Shown here: piece after piece, positions 17,335-25,914 of the stretch | How the letters are laid out: the number at the start of each line of letters is the position of its first letter | Numbering within the stretch: position 1 is the stretch's first letter | NCBI RefSeq assembly: GCF_001894925.1 | Contig: NZ_BCXD01000006.1 | Location: 124,001-188,000, forward strand | DNA: 64,000 nucleotides | Source of the DNA: Rhodococcus rhodnii NBRC 100604 | Lineage (GTDB): Bacteria > Actinomycetota > Actinomycetes > Mycobacteriales > Mycobacteriaceae | Reading direction: 5' to 3' | The notes under the pieces: generated by a model | Seen by the model: the letters and a program-made list of their open reading frames with translations, nothing else | Told to the model about the DNA's origin: nothing | Database searches by the model: none | Made by a program: the position numbers and the translations under genes

Positions 17335-17967
17335 TCACAATTCGAAGAACGGCGTCTCGACGCCGTCGGGATCGTTGTCTTGAACGTAGACGGTGAGGCT
17401 GTAGCCGTCGTCCGTCTTCGTTGCTACCAGTTTGGTGCGCTGCGAATCGGGCAGCGAGGCCAGTACCGGATCGGTAGCGTGTGCGGCGGTGTCCTCTGGG
17501 AAATACATGCGCGTGAACAGGCGGTCGAGCATTCCACGAGCGAAGATCCCGAGGTTGACGTGAGGTGCCTCGACGGTGTCGTCCTCGGCGGGGAGCTCGC
17601 CCGGCTTCACGGTGTGGATCGCAGCAGTGCCGGTCGCATCGGTGCCGGCGCGAGCGAATCCGCGGAATCCGGCCGGGGTCGGTGTCGCCGAGCCCCTCGG
17701 GTCGTCCGGGTGCGCGAACCGGCCCGCGGCATCCGCTTGCCACGTCTCGACCATCGCATCGGCGATGGGTACTTTTTCGCCGTCGATCATTGTGATGAGC
17801 AACGTGATCCGACCCGGCACTCCCTCGGGGACCGCGTCCGGCCCGTCCTTCCAGGGGAGTCCGATGTGCCAGTACGGGCCGACCGTCTGTGATGGCGTGA
17901 CGCCGTACTCGGCGGTGGTGAAGTCGCCCGGTGTGACCGGGTATCGGGGGGCGGCCTTGTCACTCAT
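17335..17967 (-). CDS. pcaG: Protocatechuate 3,4-dioxygenase alpha subunit
   Basis: A 210-residue intradiol dioxygenase subunit. Features of PcaG are TPSQTVGPYWHIGLPW near the start, VETWQADAAGRFAHPDD and HVNLGIFARGMLDRLFTRMYF. The alpha subunit shapes the substrate pocket but does not carry the iron ligands. Start 17967 gives MSDKAAPRYPVTPG and overlaps the end of pcaH by eight bases, so the two subunits are made together. Confidence 0.94.
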   Translation of the reverse strand: MSDKAAPRYPVTPGDFTTAEYGVTPSQTVGPYWHIGLPWKDGPDAVPEGVPGRITLLITMIDGEKVPIADAMVETWQADAAGRFAHPDDPRGSATPTPAGFRGFARAGTDATGTAAIHTVKPGELPAEDDTVEAPHVNLGIFARGMLDRLFTRMYFPEDTAAHATDPVLASLPDSQRTKLVATKTDDGYSLTVYVQDNDPDGVETPFFEL

Positions 17968-18679
17968 CGTGGTCCTCGTCCTCGAACGGTGTGGAATCAC
18001 GTCCACGTAGGACGATGTCGAAACGAAATCCCAGAGCCCAGTCGGCAACTGTGGCGTCGTAGTCGAAGACGCTCACCATCCGGTGCCGGGCTTGCGCGGG
18101 AACTGCGTTGTAGATCGGATCCTGGAAGAACAGTGGATCGTCGGGGAAGTACATCTGAGTTACGAGGCGTTGTGTGAACGCGGTGCCGAACAGGGAGAAG
18201 TGGATGTGCGCCGGGCGCCACGCGTTGTCGTGATTTCGCCACGGATAGGCGCCGGGTTTGACTGTCGTGAACGTGTAGTTGCCGTCGCGGTCGGTCACGC
18301 AGCGCCCGACGCCGTCGAAGTGCGGATCGAGTGGCGCGGGCCAGTTGTCTCCGGTGTGGCGGTACCGGCCACCGGCATTCGCCTGCCACACCTCGAGAAG
18401 TGCGCCCGGAACAGGCGTCCCGCCGGCATCGAGTACTCGGCCGTGCACGATGATTCGCTGGCCCTGTGCCTCACCGCCGTTCGCCTTCGTGAGATCGGCA
18501 TCGCCAGGGAGCACTCGCTCCTCTCCGAACACGGGTCCGGTGAGTTCGCCGAGTCGCTGCGGCATCAGCACCAGGGGCCGACGCGGGCTGCGGAGTCCCG
18601 TGGTCCTGTAGTCCGCGAAGTTCGGCGGCGCGTTCACCTGAGTGCCGAGTGGCGGGTACTGCGGGGGTAGTCGAAACAT
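17960..18679 (-). CDS. pcaH: Protocatechuate 3,4-dioxygenase beta subunit
   Basis: A 239-residue catalytic subunit that opens the protocatechuate ring to beta-carboxy-cis,cis-muconate. The Fe(III) ligands are visible: Tyr in AGGRYRHTGD, Tyr in KPGAYPWRN, and the two His of RPAHIHFSLFG. The N-terminal intradiol motif GPVFGEERVLPGDADLT is present. Start 18679 (MFRLPPQYPP) has GAGGTG about six bases upstream. It is the first gene of pcaHGBLR, divergent from pcaIJ. Confidence 0.95.
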   Translation of the reverse strand: MFRLPPQYPPLGTQVNAPPNFADYRTTGLRSPRRPLVLMPQRLGELTGPVFGEERVLPGDADLTKANGGEAQGQRIIVHGRVLDAGGTPVPGALLEVWQANAGGRYRHTGDNWPAPLDPHFDGVGRCVTDRDGNYTFTTVKPGAYPWRNHDNAWRPAHIHFSLFGTAFTQRLVTQMYFPDDPLFFQDPIYNAVPAQARHRMVSVFDYDATVADWALGFRFDIVLRGRDSTPFEDEDHDE

Positions 18680-18913
18680 GTATGCACCTCGGGCGGTTGG
18701 TGGGCATGGTCGGCGAAGGCGCCCGAACGGAGGAGCCCGACGGCGGGTTGCCGTATCCGCGGTCTTCCCCGGAACACGCTGTTCGCAATGTGGACGATGT
18801 GCCGTTATGTGAACAAGGTAGAGCCTCTCAGGCCCCGAATCAACGCCGGAGGCGTCGTGTTCACTATGCGGACGAGGGTTCACAATACGCACAGTGGGTC
18901 GTATGCTGACCGC
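18680..18913. promoter_or_regulatory. pcaH-pcaI divergent control region with four operator-like repeats
   Basis: Three direct copies of a 15-bp element fit GTTCRCWATRYGSAC, at 18781-18795, 18859-18873 and 18878-18892. A fourth, inverted copy with a 1-bp indel lies at 18799-18814. The first and inverted copies lie on the pcaH side and the other two on the pcaI side, the latter with a 19-bp period. The third direct copy overlaps the pcaI -35. PcaR/PcaU-type IclR proteins are known to bind repeated elements of this kind, so these are the likely PcaR operators. Confidence 0.7.
18879..18907 (+). promoter_or_regulatory. pcaI promoter, probably giving a leaderless mRNA
   Basis: -35 TTCACA at 18879-18884, a 17-bp spacer and -10 TATGCT at 18902-18907. 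The first transcribed base would be at or next to the A of the ATG at 18914. No ribosome-binding site precedes that ATG, which fits a leaderless transcript. The -35 is inside an operator-like repeat, so bound regulator would contact or block polymerase here. Confidence 0.6.
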
Positions 18914-19663
18914 ATGATGGACAAAGTCAGCGCCACACCGGCCGAAGCAGTCGCCGACATCTCCGATGGCTCGACCGTCGCGGTCGGGGGATTCGGCCTG
19001 GTCGGAGTGCCCGAGATTCTCATCGGCGCCCTGTTGCAGCAGGGCGCGAAGGAGCTCGAGACGGTGAGCAACAACTGCGGCACTGATGGTTTCGGGCTCG
19101 GCGTCCTGCTGGCGAAGGGCCGCATCCGTCGAACGATCAGCTCGTACGTCGGCGACAACAAGGAGTTCGCGCGTCAGTATCTCGCTGGTGAACTGGAGGT
19201 GGAGTTGACGCCGCAGGGCACACTCGCAGAACGACTTCGCGCCGGTGGGGCTGGCATACCCGCGTTCTTCACCCCAGCAGGGGTCGGTACCCAGGTCGCC
19301 GAGGGTGGCCTCCCCCGTCGCTACGACTCGCGCGGCGGCGTCGCTATCGCGAGTCCACCGAAAGAGACCCGTGTGTTCGACGGCGTCGCCTACGTCATGG
19401 AGCGTGGGATAGCGGCGGACTTCGCGCTGGTCCACGCCTGGAAGGGGGATCGTCATGGCAACCTCGTGTATCGGCGAAGCGCGCGCAACTTCAACCCCGT
19501 GGCGGCGGCCTCGGGGCGCATCACCATCGCGCAGGTCGAGCATCTCGTCGACCCGGGTGAGTTGGATCCGGATGCTGTCCACACTCCTGGGATCCAGGTT
19601 CAACGCGTCGTCCCGGTCGGAAGAGTCACGGTAGGAATCGAGAAGAGAACGGTGCGAGCATGA
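18914..19663 (+). CDS. pcaI: 3-oxoadipate CoA-transferase subunit A
   Basis: A 249-residue family I CoA-transferase subunit that activates beta-ketoadipate with succinyl-CoA. The glycine-rich motif [16 protein letters not shown] is followed by [11 protein letters not shown], and [15 protein letters not shown] is a typical subunit A segment. ATG 18914 is chosen from the promoter position and homologous length ([12 protein letters not shown]); ATG 18917 is an alternative. The stop overlaps pcaJ by four bases. Confidence 0.94.
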   Translation: MMDKVSATPAEAVADISDGSTVAVGGFGLVGVPEILIGALLQQGAKELETVSNNCGTDGFGLGVLLAKGRIRRTISSYVGDNKEFARQYLAGELEVELTPQGTLAERLRAGGAGIPAFFTPAGVGTQVAEGGLPRRYDSRGGVAIASPPKETRVFDGVAYVMERGIAADFALVHAWKGDRHGNLVYRRSARNFNPVAAASGRITIAQVEHLVDPGELDPDAVHTPGIQVQRVVPVGRVTVGIEKRTVRA

Positions 19664-20307
19664 CTCGGGTAGCGCCCCACAAACTGACCCGCGAGCAGAT
19701 GGCCGCGCGCGTCGCACAGGAACTGACCGACGGCCAGTACGTCAACCTCGGTATCGGCATGCCTACTCTGGTGCCCAATTACATTCCCCGTGACGTCACC
19801 GTCGTTCTGCACTCGGAGAACGGCGTGCTCGGGGTCGGGCCGTATCCGACCGAGGACGAACTGGATCCCGAGTTGATCAATGCCGGCAAGGAAACTGTCA
19901 CGACGTTGCCGGGCGCTTCGTTCTTCGACTCTTCGCAGTCGTTCGGGATGATCCGTGGCGGCCAGGTCGACGTCGCAGTTCTGGGAGCGATGCAGGTGAG
20001 TGCCACCGGTGACCTGGCCAACTGGATGATTCCCGGCCACATGGTCAAAGGAATGGGCGGCGCGATGGACCTCGTGCACGGAGCCGAGCGCGTCATCGTG
20101 ATGATGGAGCACGTCTCGAAGCGGGGTGAGCCCAAGATCCTCGACGAGTGCACACTGCCGCTCACCGGTCGGTCCTGCGTGCAGCGAATCGTCACCGACA
20201 TGGCTGTTCTCGACGTCGTCGACGGCGGTCTTCGACTGGTGGAGACGGCCCCCGGAATCAGCGTCGACGAGGTCCTCGCCGCGACCGGGGCACCGATTCT
20301 CCGCTGA
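19660..20307 (+). CDS. pcaJ: 3-oxoadipate CoA-transferase subunit B
   Basis: A 215-residue subunit B. The catalytic Glu is in [12 protein letters not shown], preceded by the [14 protein letters not shown] motif. [11 protein letters not shown]-type sequence ([14 protein letters not shown]) follows. It acts with PcaI to make beta-ketoadipyl-CoA, which PcaF would then cleave; no pcaF gene is in this window. A terminator-like hairpin follows. Confidence 0.94.
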   Translation: MTRVAPHKLTREQMAARVAQELTDGQYVNLGIGMPTLVPNYIPRDVTVVLHSENGVLGVGPYPTEDELDPELINAGKETVTTLPGASFFDSSQSFGMIRGGQVDVAVLGAMQVSATGDLANWMIPGHMVKGMGGAMDLVHGAERVIVMMEHVSKRGEPKILDECTLPLTGRSCVQRIVTDMAVLDVVDGGLRLVETAPGISVDEVLAATGAPILR

Positions 20308-20344
20308 CAGGTCGTCCGAGCGGCAGCATCCCCGAATGCGTTGC

Positions 20345-20382
20345 CGTACGCGCGGTGTCGGCCACCTGGCACCGCGCGTACG
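20345..20382. terminator. Bidirectional terminator between pcaJ and pobA
   Basis: A perfect 13-bp inverted repeat (20345-20357 with 20370-20382) and a 12-nt loop, placed between two convergent genes. No U-tract. Confidence 0.65.
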
Positions 20383-20387
20383 ACGGG

Positions 20388-21584
20388 CTAGGCGTGCGGC
20401 CATCCGGTGTAGCTCTCGGCAAGATGCTGCTGCGCGTAGCGGGAGTTCGCGACAGTTGCCAACTCACCGAGGGCGCGTTTGCGCTCGAACGGGGAGGCGT
20501 CCTGGCGGCTGTGGAGGATGTTGGTCATCCAGTACGAGAAGCTCTGGGCGCGCCACACTCGTCGAAGCGCGGTGTCGCTGTAGGAGTCGAGGAGGGCGCG
20601 CGAGCCGGTGCGGTGGAACGAATCGATGGCCTCGAACAGTATCCGCACGTCGGCGAGTGCGAGGTTGAGTCCCTTCGCCCCCGTCGGGGGTACGGTGTGT
20701 CCTGCATCGCCGGCCAGGAACATGTTGCCGTATCGCATCGGCTCGCACACGTACGAACGGAACGGGAGCACCATCTGCTCGAAGATCGGGCCGCGCTGGA
20801 GCCGGAGTCCATCGGGACCGTCGACGCGACGCTGGAGCTCGGCCCAGATCTCATCCGCTGTCCACGCCGACGCGTCGGCGGCCGGATCGCACTGGAAGTA
20901 CATGCGCTGCACCGTTTCACTGCGCTGGCTGATGAGTGCGAAACCGTGCTCGGAGTTGGTGTAGATCAACTCCGGAGCGCTGGGTGGCGCTTGTGCGAGG
21001 ATCCCGAACCATGCGAACGGGTACTCGATGAAGTCGTCGCTTCGTTCGCCCGCGGGGATGGATCTGCGGCAGATGCTCTGTGACCCATCGGCTCCCACCA
21101 GAATCTCGCAACGGATCTCGGCGGGGCTTCCGTCGGACTCGGTGAAGCGGATCTTCGGCGTACGTGTCGTATGGTCGTGCACCACGGTGTCGGTGGCACC
21201 GAAACGGACGTCGCCACCGTCCCGTTCGCGCGCGTCTGCGAGGTCGATGAAGACCTCGTTCTGTGGGTAGAGCCAGACCGATTCGCCGACGAGATCGAGG
21301 AAATCGATACGGTGGCTCTCGCCTCCGAATCTGAGGTCGATACCGTCGTGCCGATGCCCCTCAGAGAGGACGCGCCCGTTCACGCCGCTGTCGGACAGTA
21401 GCTTGACGGATCCGTGTTCGAGGATGCCGGCGCGATGCGTGCGCGCAATCGCGTCGCGATCGCGGTTGTCGACGACGATGTTGTCGATACCGGACTTGGA
21501 GAGCAAATGCGAGAGCATCAGGCCCGCGGGGCCGGCGCCGACGATGCCGACTCGGGTGGTATCGATCCGATGGGCTGAACTCAT
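20388..21584 (-). CDS. pobA: 4-hydroxybenzoate 3-monooxygenase
   Basis: A 398-residue class A flavoprotein hydroxylase that makes protocatechuate, the substrate of PcaHG. The FAD motifs are VGIVGAGPAGLM (dinucleotide fold), VGADGSQSICRR (DG motif) and FLAGDAGHTVPPTGAKGLN (GD motif). DRDAIARTHRAGILEHG is typical of PobA. Start 21584 has GGAGG four bases upstream. Together with the pca genes it makes a complete 4-hydroxybenzoate funnel down to beta-ketoadipyl-CoA. Confidence 0.93.
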   Translation of the reverse strand: MSSAHRIDTTRVGIVGAGPAGLMLSHLLSKSGIDNIVVDNRDRDAIARTHRAGILEHGSVKLLSDSGVNGRVLSEGHRHDGIDLRFGGESHRIDFLDLVGESVWLYPQNEVFIDLADARERDGGDVRFGATDTVVHDHTTRTPKIRFTESDGSPAEIRCEILVGADGSQSICRRSIPAGERSDDFIEYPFAWFGILAQAPPSAPELIYTNSEHGFALISQRSETVQRMYFQCDPAADASAWTADEIWAELQRRVDGPDGLRLQRGPIFEQMVLPFRSYVCEPMRYGNMFLAGDAGHTVPPTGAKGLNLALADVRILFEAIDSFHRTGSRALLDSYSDTALRRVWRAQSFSYWMTNILHSRQDASPFERKRALGELATVANSRYAQQHLAESYTGWPHA

Positions 21585-21652
21585 GCGTCCTCCGCGTTCG
21601 TACTGTGGCGTGTGACACATCAGTCTGGAAGATGAGGCGGCTCGGTCCATCA

Positions 21653-22414
21653 TCAATTCTCATTGAATGAGGAAGCGGAGTCCTCGTCGGTAGCGCGTGC
21701 AATTCCGCGGGCGGCGGCCCTGAGCACCGCGATGATCGCGTGCGGAGTCGTGCCCGTCGGCACGACCACTCCGATCGCCGCGACCGCGTGCTTCGTTCGG
21801 CCGAGTACAGGAACTGCGATGCCGGTGGTTCCCGCGTCTTGGAAGCCGTCGAGGCTTGCATAGCCGCGGGCGCGGACCTCCGCGAGCGCACGGCGCAGAC
21901 CACCTGGGAAGAGTGCATCGGCATCCTTGTGTTCGCTCAGGTAGCGCTCCTGCGCTTCTTGGGATGACAGTGCGAGCATCGCCATCCCCATCGATGTCTC
22001 GTGAACGCCCATCCGGAACGCGACCGACGCCTGATTGACCACCGAATGCGGCGACGAGAGGCGTTCCAGAACCAGAACCTCGCCGTCACGAAGGACGGCG
22101 AGCTGGGTGTGCTGTTCGACTACGGACTGCACATCCTGCAAGAAGGGCAATGCCGCGTCGTGGAGGTCCCGCGCCGGGTAGCAGCGGGTGACGAGCTCCC
22201 ACAGTCGAAGGCCGGGTCGTATCCGACCGTCGAAACTCCTGTCGAGAAAGCCGTGCCGCACCATCGTGTCGACCAAGCGGTACGCGGTCGCCTGCGGCAG
22301 ATCCGCCCGCCTGGCCAGCGCACCTACCGTCAGCGACGGAGCGGAAGTGTCGAATGCCTCGAGGATTCGCAGCACGCGTTCGAGCACCGAGTCACCGGAG
22401 CGAGAGTTGGCCAT
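21653..22414 (-). CDS. IclR-family regulator, probably of pobA
   Basis: A 253-residue IclR protein: winged helix at about residues 8-70 (SLTVGALARRADLPQATAYR), then the effector domain with FRMGVHETSMGMAMLAL and GYASLDGFQDAGTTGIAVPV. It lies 68 bp upstream of pobA on the same strand, so it may be co-transcribed with it. It could be a PobR-type activator or repressor. The start is uncertain: ATG 22414 lacks a clear ribosome-binding site and GTG 22435 is an alternative. It is a different protein from PcaR. Confidence 0.85.
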   Translation of the reverse strand: MANSRSGDSVLERVLRILEAFDTSAPSLTVGALARRADLPQATAYRLVDTMVRHGFLDRSFDGRIRPGLRLWELVTRCYPARDLHDAALPFLQDVQSVVEQHTQLAVLRDGEVLVLERLSSPHSVVNQASVAFRMGVHETSMGMAMLALSSQEAQERYLSEHKDADALFPGGLRRALAEVRARGYASLDGFQDAGTTGIAVPVLGRTKHAVAAIGVVVPTGTTPHAIIAVLRAAARGIARATDEDSASSFNEN

Positions 22415-22449
22415 TCGACGATTGTGCGTGACCACTGAGTCGCTCGTAG

Positions 22450-22500
22450 CCGGGCAGGACAGGGAGATCCGTGGGAGCGGTGGCCGAACGTCCTGTCCGG
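22450..22500 (-). terminator. Possible terminator after the NYN-domain gene
   Basis: An 11-bp inverted repeat with one G-T type mismatch (22450-22460 with 22490-22500) and a 29-nt loop. It lies just downstream of the NYN gene stop. The long loop makes this tentative. Confidence 0.3.
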
Positions 22501-22534
22501 CTGCACGCCGACGACGGTCTGGCGGTCGCCTCGC

Positions 22535-23536
22535 TCACCGGGCGACGTGAATCTCCCAAAAGCGTGAACGGAGTCGGTAGCGGATGCCTTCGTCGAGGTC
22601 GTACTTCTCGGTCGCCTCCGACGCGTCGAGCAGGAGGGCGCGGTCGATGGCCGGGGGAATGTACGGGCGGGCGCGGCGGAGATCCAGCAGTTCGTCCGCG
22701 GTAGCGCTCTCCCGGAACGACGCGAGCACCCGAGCCACGACGTCGTCGATCACCCGATCCTGCTCGCTCGGAACATCGGTATCCGTGTCGATGTACTCGG
22801 GCGGCGCCTGGGCCGGCGCGCCCGACGAGACGCTGTACACAGGAACGCTTTGTGGGCGGGGTGGTTCTTGAATACGCTGTCGCCCAGCGAGATCCAGTGG
22901 AGTACGGACCGCGGGGCGCGGACTCTCCACTGTGGGAACGGGTGCCGCCGGCGGAGCTGTGAGTGCCGGCGGGGCAGGCGGTGCCGGTCGGTCGACCTTC
23001 ACGACCGCCACATCGACGCACGCGCCGTCGATCGTGTCGAGATCGTCGGCCGCACGAATCAGATGCCGGCTCACACCGTGCGGCCTCCCGGCGCTGTTCG
23101 GCACCCCGAGAACGACGACCTGTACACCGTGCATCTGCGCTTCCTCGACGGCCTCGGTCAGGTCGTCGTCGCCCGAGACGAGGAAGAAAACGTCGGACGC
23201 TCCGTTGCGGGCGTGCGCGACGAGATCGAGCCCGATACGGAGATCGACGCCCTTCTGTTCTCCGTTGACCCCGAACCGGCCGAGCCGAAGCTTGACCTTG
23301 GGGAGCTCGCCGATGCGCTCCTGCTGCCGATCCGCGACGCCGTCCCTGGCGGAGTCGTACCAATGGACGCGAAGAATCGGTAGCCCGCATCGTGCCTCGG
23401 CCGCTGCCACCAACGATCGGATCAGTGCCGCGTAGTCGACGTTGATTCCGCTGCGAAGGGAGGTGCCGGTGACGCGCGTGGCGACGGACGCGAGCAGGTA
23501 GCCGGTGTCGATGTAGAGCGCGCACGTCGATCGCAT
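22535..23536 (-). CDS. NYN-domain (PIN-like) putative ribonuclease
   Basis: A 333-residue protein. The N-terminal NYN domain (about residues 1-190) shows the acidic metal-site pattern ALYIDTGYLL, KGVDLRIGLDLV and FLVSGDDDLTEAVEEA, expected of a Mg-dependent RNase. A Pro/Ala-rich linker of about 60 residues follows (PAPPAPPALTAPPAAP). The C-terminal part (DRVIDDVVARVLASF to the end) is a predicted helical region of unknown role. ATG 23536 is preferred over a TTG two codons earlier. It probably acts in RNA turnover; no direct evidence for a target. Confidence 0.8.
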   Translation of the reverse strand: MRSTCALYIDTGYLLASVATRVTGTSLRSGINVDYAALIRSLVAAAEARCGLPILRVHWYDSARDGVADRQQERIGELPKVKLRLGRFGVNGEQKGVDLRIGLDLVAHARNGASDVFFLVSGDDDLTEAVEEAQMHGVQVVVLGVPNSAGRPHGVSRHLIRAADDLDTIDGACVDVAVVKVDRPAPPAPPALTAPPAAPVPTVESPRPAVRTPLDLAGRQRIQEPPRPQSVPVYSVSSGAPAQAPPEYIDTDTDVPSEQDRVIDDVVARVLASFRESATADELLDLRRARPYIPPAIDRALLLDASEATEKYDLDEGIRYRLRSRFWEIHVAR

Positions 23537-23657
23537 GGGCAACTATCGCACGTCACACCGACAGCCCGTGCTCGCACGGCCGCCTCTCCCGAACCACTGT
23601 GATGCCCGTGCGATTCGACGACGAAGTGTGTCGGTGGGTGGTTGTAGTGTCGTACTC

Positions 23658-25012
23658 ATGTTCGATTCGGGTGGGGGCGGCTCGGGAAACGGGCTGGTAG
23701 ACGTGGCGGGACTGGTCGAGTCCAAACGTGCGCTCGCGTGTGCGGAGTATCGGCAGGTTCGGGCGATCGGGGCGTTTCATGCAGCGCGCGTGGCGGCGGA
23801 AGCGTCCGGATCGGTGGGGATTCCAGGCGAGTCGGCAGCGAACGAGGTCGCGCTCGCACTCGGGATGAGCGAGGCCGGGTGTGGTTCGCGATCACGCTGT
23901 GCGAGGACCTCGAAAACCGGCTGCCGTTGACCGATGCGGCGTTCTCGGTGGGTGAGTTGGATCTGGCGCAGGTCCGCACGATCCACAACCTGCTGCAGAA
24001 CCTCTCCGACCAGAAAGCTCGCATCGTGGAAGCGACCTTGTTCGCTCGCGGGCCGATCGACCGGCTACCACCAGCCCGGCTGAGCGGGCGGCTCCGTCGT
24101 TTGGTGGCGCGCTACGACCGGGACGGGTTCGCGGAACGCTCGGCGCGGGCGAAGGAGCAGCGGTACATCTCGGTCAAGCAGTGCGACGACGGGATGGGGT
24201 TCCTCTCGGGCGAACTCCCCTCGCTCGATGCGGCGACGATCTGGAACCGGCTGAAGGAGATGGCCATCGGCGACGGGTGCGCCGGTGACGAGCGGTCGAT
24301 GCCGCAGCGTCATGCCGATGCACTTGTCGCTCTGGCCGATGGGAGTGGGCGGCTCACGTGCGGGTGCGGGCGTGACGACTGCGCGACCGCTGTCCCGGCT
24401 GCGGGCAAGCGTGGCCCGTTGGCGCAGATCGTCGTGAGCGACGGCTCGATCGGTTTCGGGTCGTTCCGCGGTGGCTCGGTCGGTGGTGGGTCGTTCGGTG
24501 GTGGAGCGACGGGCACCGACGCCGAGGGCGTTCCCGGCGGCGGTTCGGCAGCGATCCCGAGCATCGGTTTCCTGCCTGGTGTGGGTCCGCTCGATCCCGA
24601 GACGGTGCGCGCAGCGATTGCGCACTCGGCGACGCAGCGGATCCACGTCAGTGCAGTCGATCCGGTCGAGTCGGCACCGGACATCGCGGCGTTGCGATAC
24701 CGCATCCCGCGTGCCCTCGCGGACCGGATCCGCGCCCGTGACGGGGTGTGCCGGTTCCCGCACTGCCCGGTCCCGGCCTCGAGCTGCGACATCGACCACA
24801 CGGTCCCGTTCGACCACGAGAACCCCGAGCAGGGCGGCAGGACCGAGGAAGCGAACCTCGCCTGCCTCTGCCGACGGCACCACCGCTGAAAAACCCAGGG
24901 CCGCATGACCGTACAGCAACTCGGCGACGGGCTGCTGCGCTGGACCATGTCCGACGGGCAGGTCTACGACACCGAACCCGACTCGCCCGTGTTCTGGGCA
25001 GCGGGAGCGTGA
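23658..25012 (+). pseudogene. 13E12-repeat/DUF222 HNH-endonuclease family protein, decayed
   Basis: A member of the large actinobacterial DUF222-HNH family. It starts MFDSGGGGSGNGLVDVAG. The frame breaks near 23878: the first part ends VALALGMSEAG and the rest continues VWFAITLCEDLENRLPLTD one base out of phase, consistent with one missing base. The HNH motif CDIDHTVPFDHENPE and the end CLCRRHHR are intact, but a TGA at 24887-24889 then interrupts the usual tail. The tail can still be read in frame (MTVQQLGDGLLRW to WAAGA) up to a stop at 25012. A glycine-rich insertion sits before the HNH half. Two independent lesions argue for a true pseudogene. Confidence 0.85.
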
Positions 25013-25133
25013 CACCACAGACCGCCCTGAAACTGCGCGCCCCGAACTGCGCGACCGCGAGCACTGCGCGTCGCGGGACCTCGTGCTCGTCGAACGGGGT
25101 GCCGGTGTCGGTGGAGGCTGCCATGATTCGTTC

Positions 25134-25880
25134 ATGGATCTCCGCGACGAGGTGCTGACGGTGCCGGACGAGTGCGTGCAGTGGTGTGCCACCGAACCGC
25201 ACGACGTCGCGGTGCTCGACGACACCGTTGCGATCGACCTCGACTGGTGGAACCGCCGACTGGAACGCGACGAGATCCCGGTGCAGTTGCGTGGCCGCGA
25301 CGAGGACGGCCGCGTCGTCGAGTCCGGTCAGGCGTTCGTCCGTCGAGACGAGCTCGCGCCAGGCCCGCTCGCCCCGACCGACCTCGAGTCGCTGTATCTG
25401 TGTGCGGCCTGGCTGTACTCGCATCGCGACCGCAGCCGAGCGCGCCGCTTCGTCGACGTCCGCAGCTGGCGGACGCCCGACAAGCCGTTCGACGTCATCA
25501 CGGCGGCCTTCGAGACCTGCCGCACGCGCCCGTCGCTCCTCGACGGCGGACCCTTCCGCGAGTGGTCCGGCTGGCCGAAGGCGCCCGGCGTCGGCCGTCC
25601 GCTGCTGTCGCTCTTCTGCTGGGCGACGTACGACGCCGGCGGCGAACGTCCGCAGCTCCTCGACCAGCAGGCGGTGGCGAGCCTGATCCGGCACGGCTGG
25701 ATCGGCAACCCCGTCGCGGGCAACTTCACCGTCAAGCAGTACGTCCGCTACACCGACCTGCTCCACGACTGGGCGCGGCGAGCGCGCACGACTCCCGAAC
25801 TCGTCGAGATGTGGCTGACCCGCGACTGGCGCCGGCGCGTCGCCGAGGCCGACGATCGCCGACGCCACCACCGGCATTGA
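25134..25880 (+). CDS. Uncharacterised protein
   Basis: A 248-residue soluble protein starting MDLRDEVLTVPDECVQW. It is rich in Trp and charged residues, with no signal peptide or membrane segment, and ends in a basic helix (WLTRDWRRRVAEADDRRR). I do not recognise a family. Recognisable blocks are AIDLDWWNRRLERDE, LYLCAAWLYSHRDRS, and PVAGNFTVKQYVRYTDLLHDW. Codon use matches a real gene. The ATG at 25134 has no clear ribosome-binding site, so the start may be further upstream (25083). It stands alone between the HNH relic and a convergent symporter gene. Confidence 0.65.
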   Translation: MDLRDEVLTVPDECVQWCATEPHDVAVLDDTVAIDLDWWNRRLERDEIPVQLRGRDEDGRVVESGQAFVRRDELAPGPLAPTDLESLYLCAAWLYSHRDRSRARRFVDVRSWRTPDKPFDVITAAFETCRTRPSLLDGGPFREWSGWPKAPGVGRPLLSLFCWATYDAGGERPQLLDQQAVASLIRHGWIGNPVAGNFTVKQYVRYTDLLHDWARRARTTPELVEMWLTRDWRRRVAEADDRRRHHRH

Positions 25881-25914
25881 ACGCTCCCGGCACCTCCCAC
25901 CGGCCAGCCGCTGC

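Noticed and set aside
24470-24560. Gly-rich repetitive stretch in the 13E12 relic as a separate repeat element
   Set aside because: It is part of the variable linker seen in this protein family.
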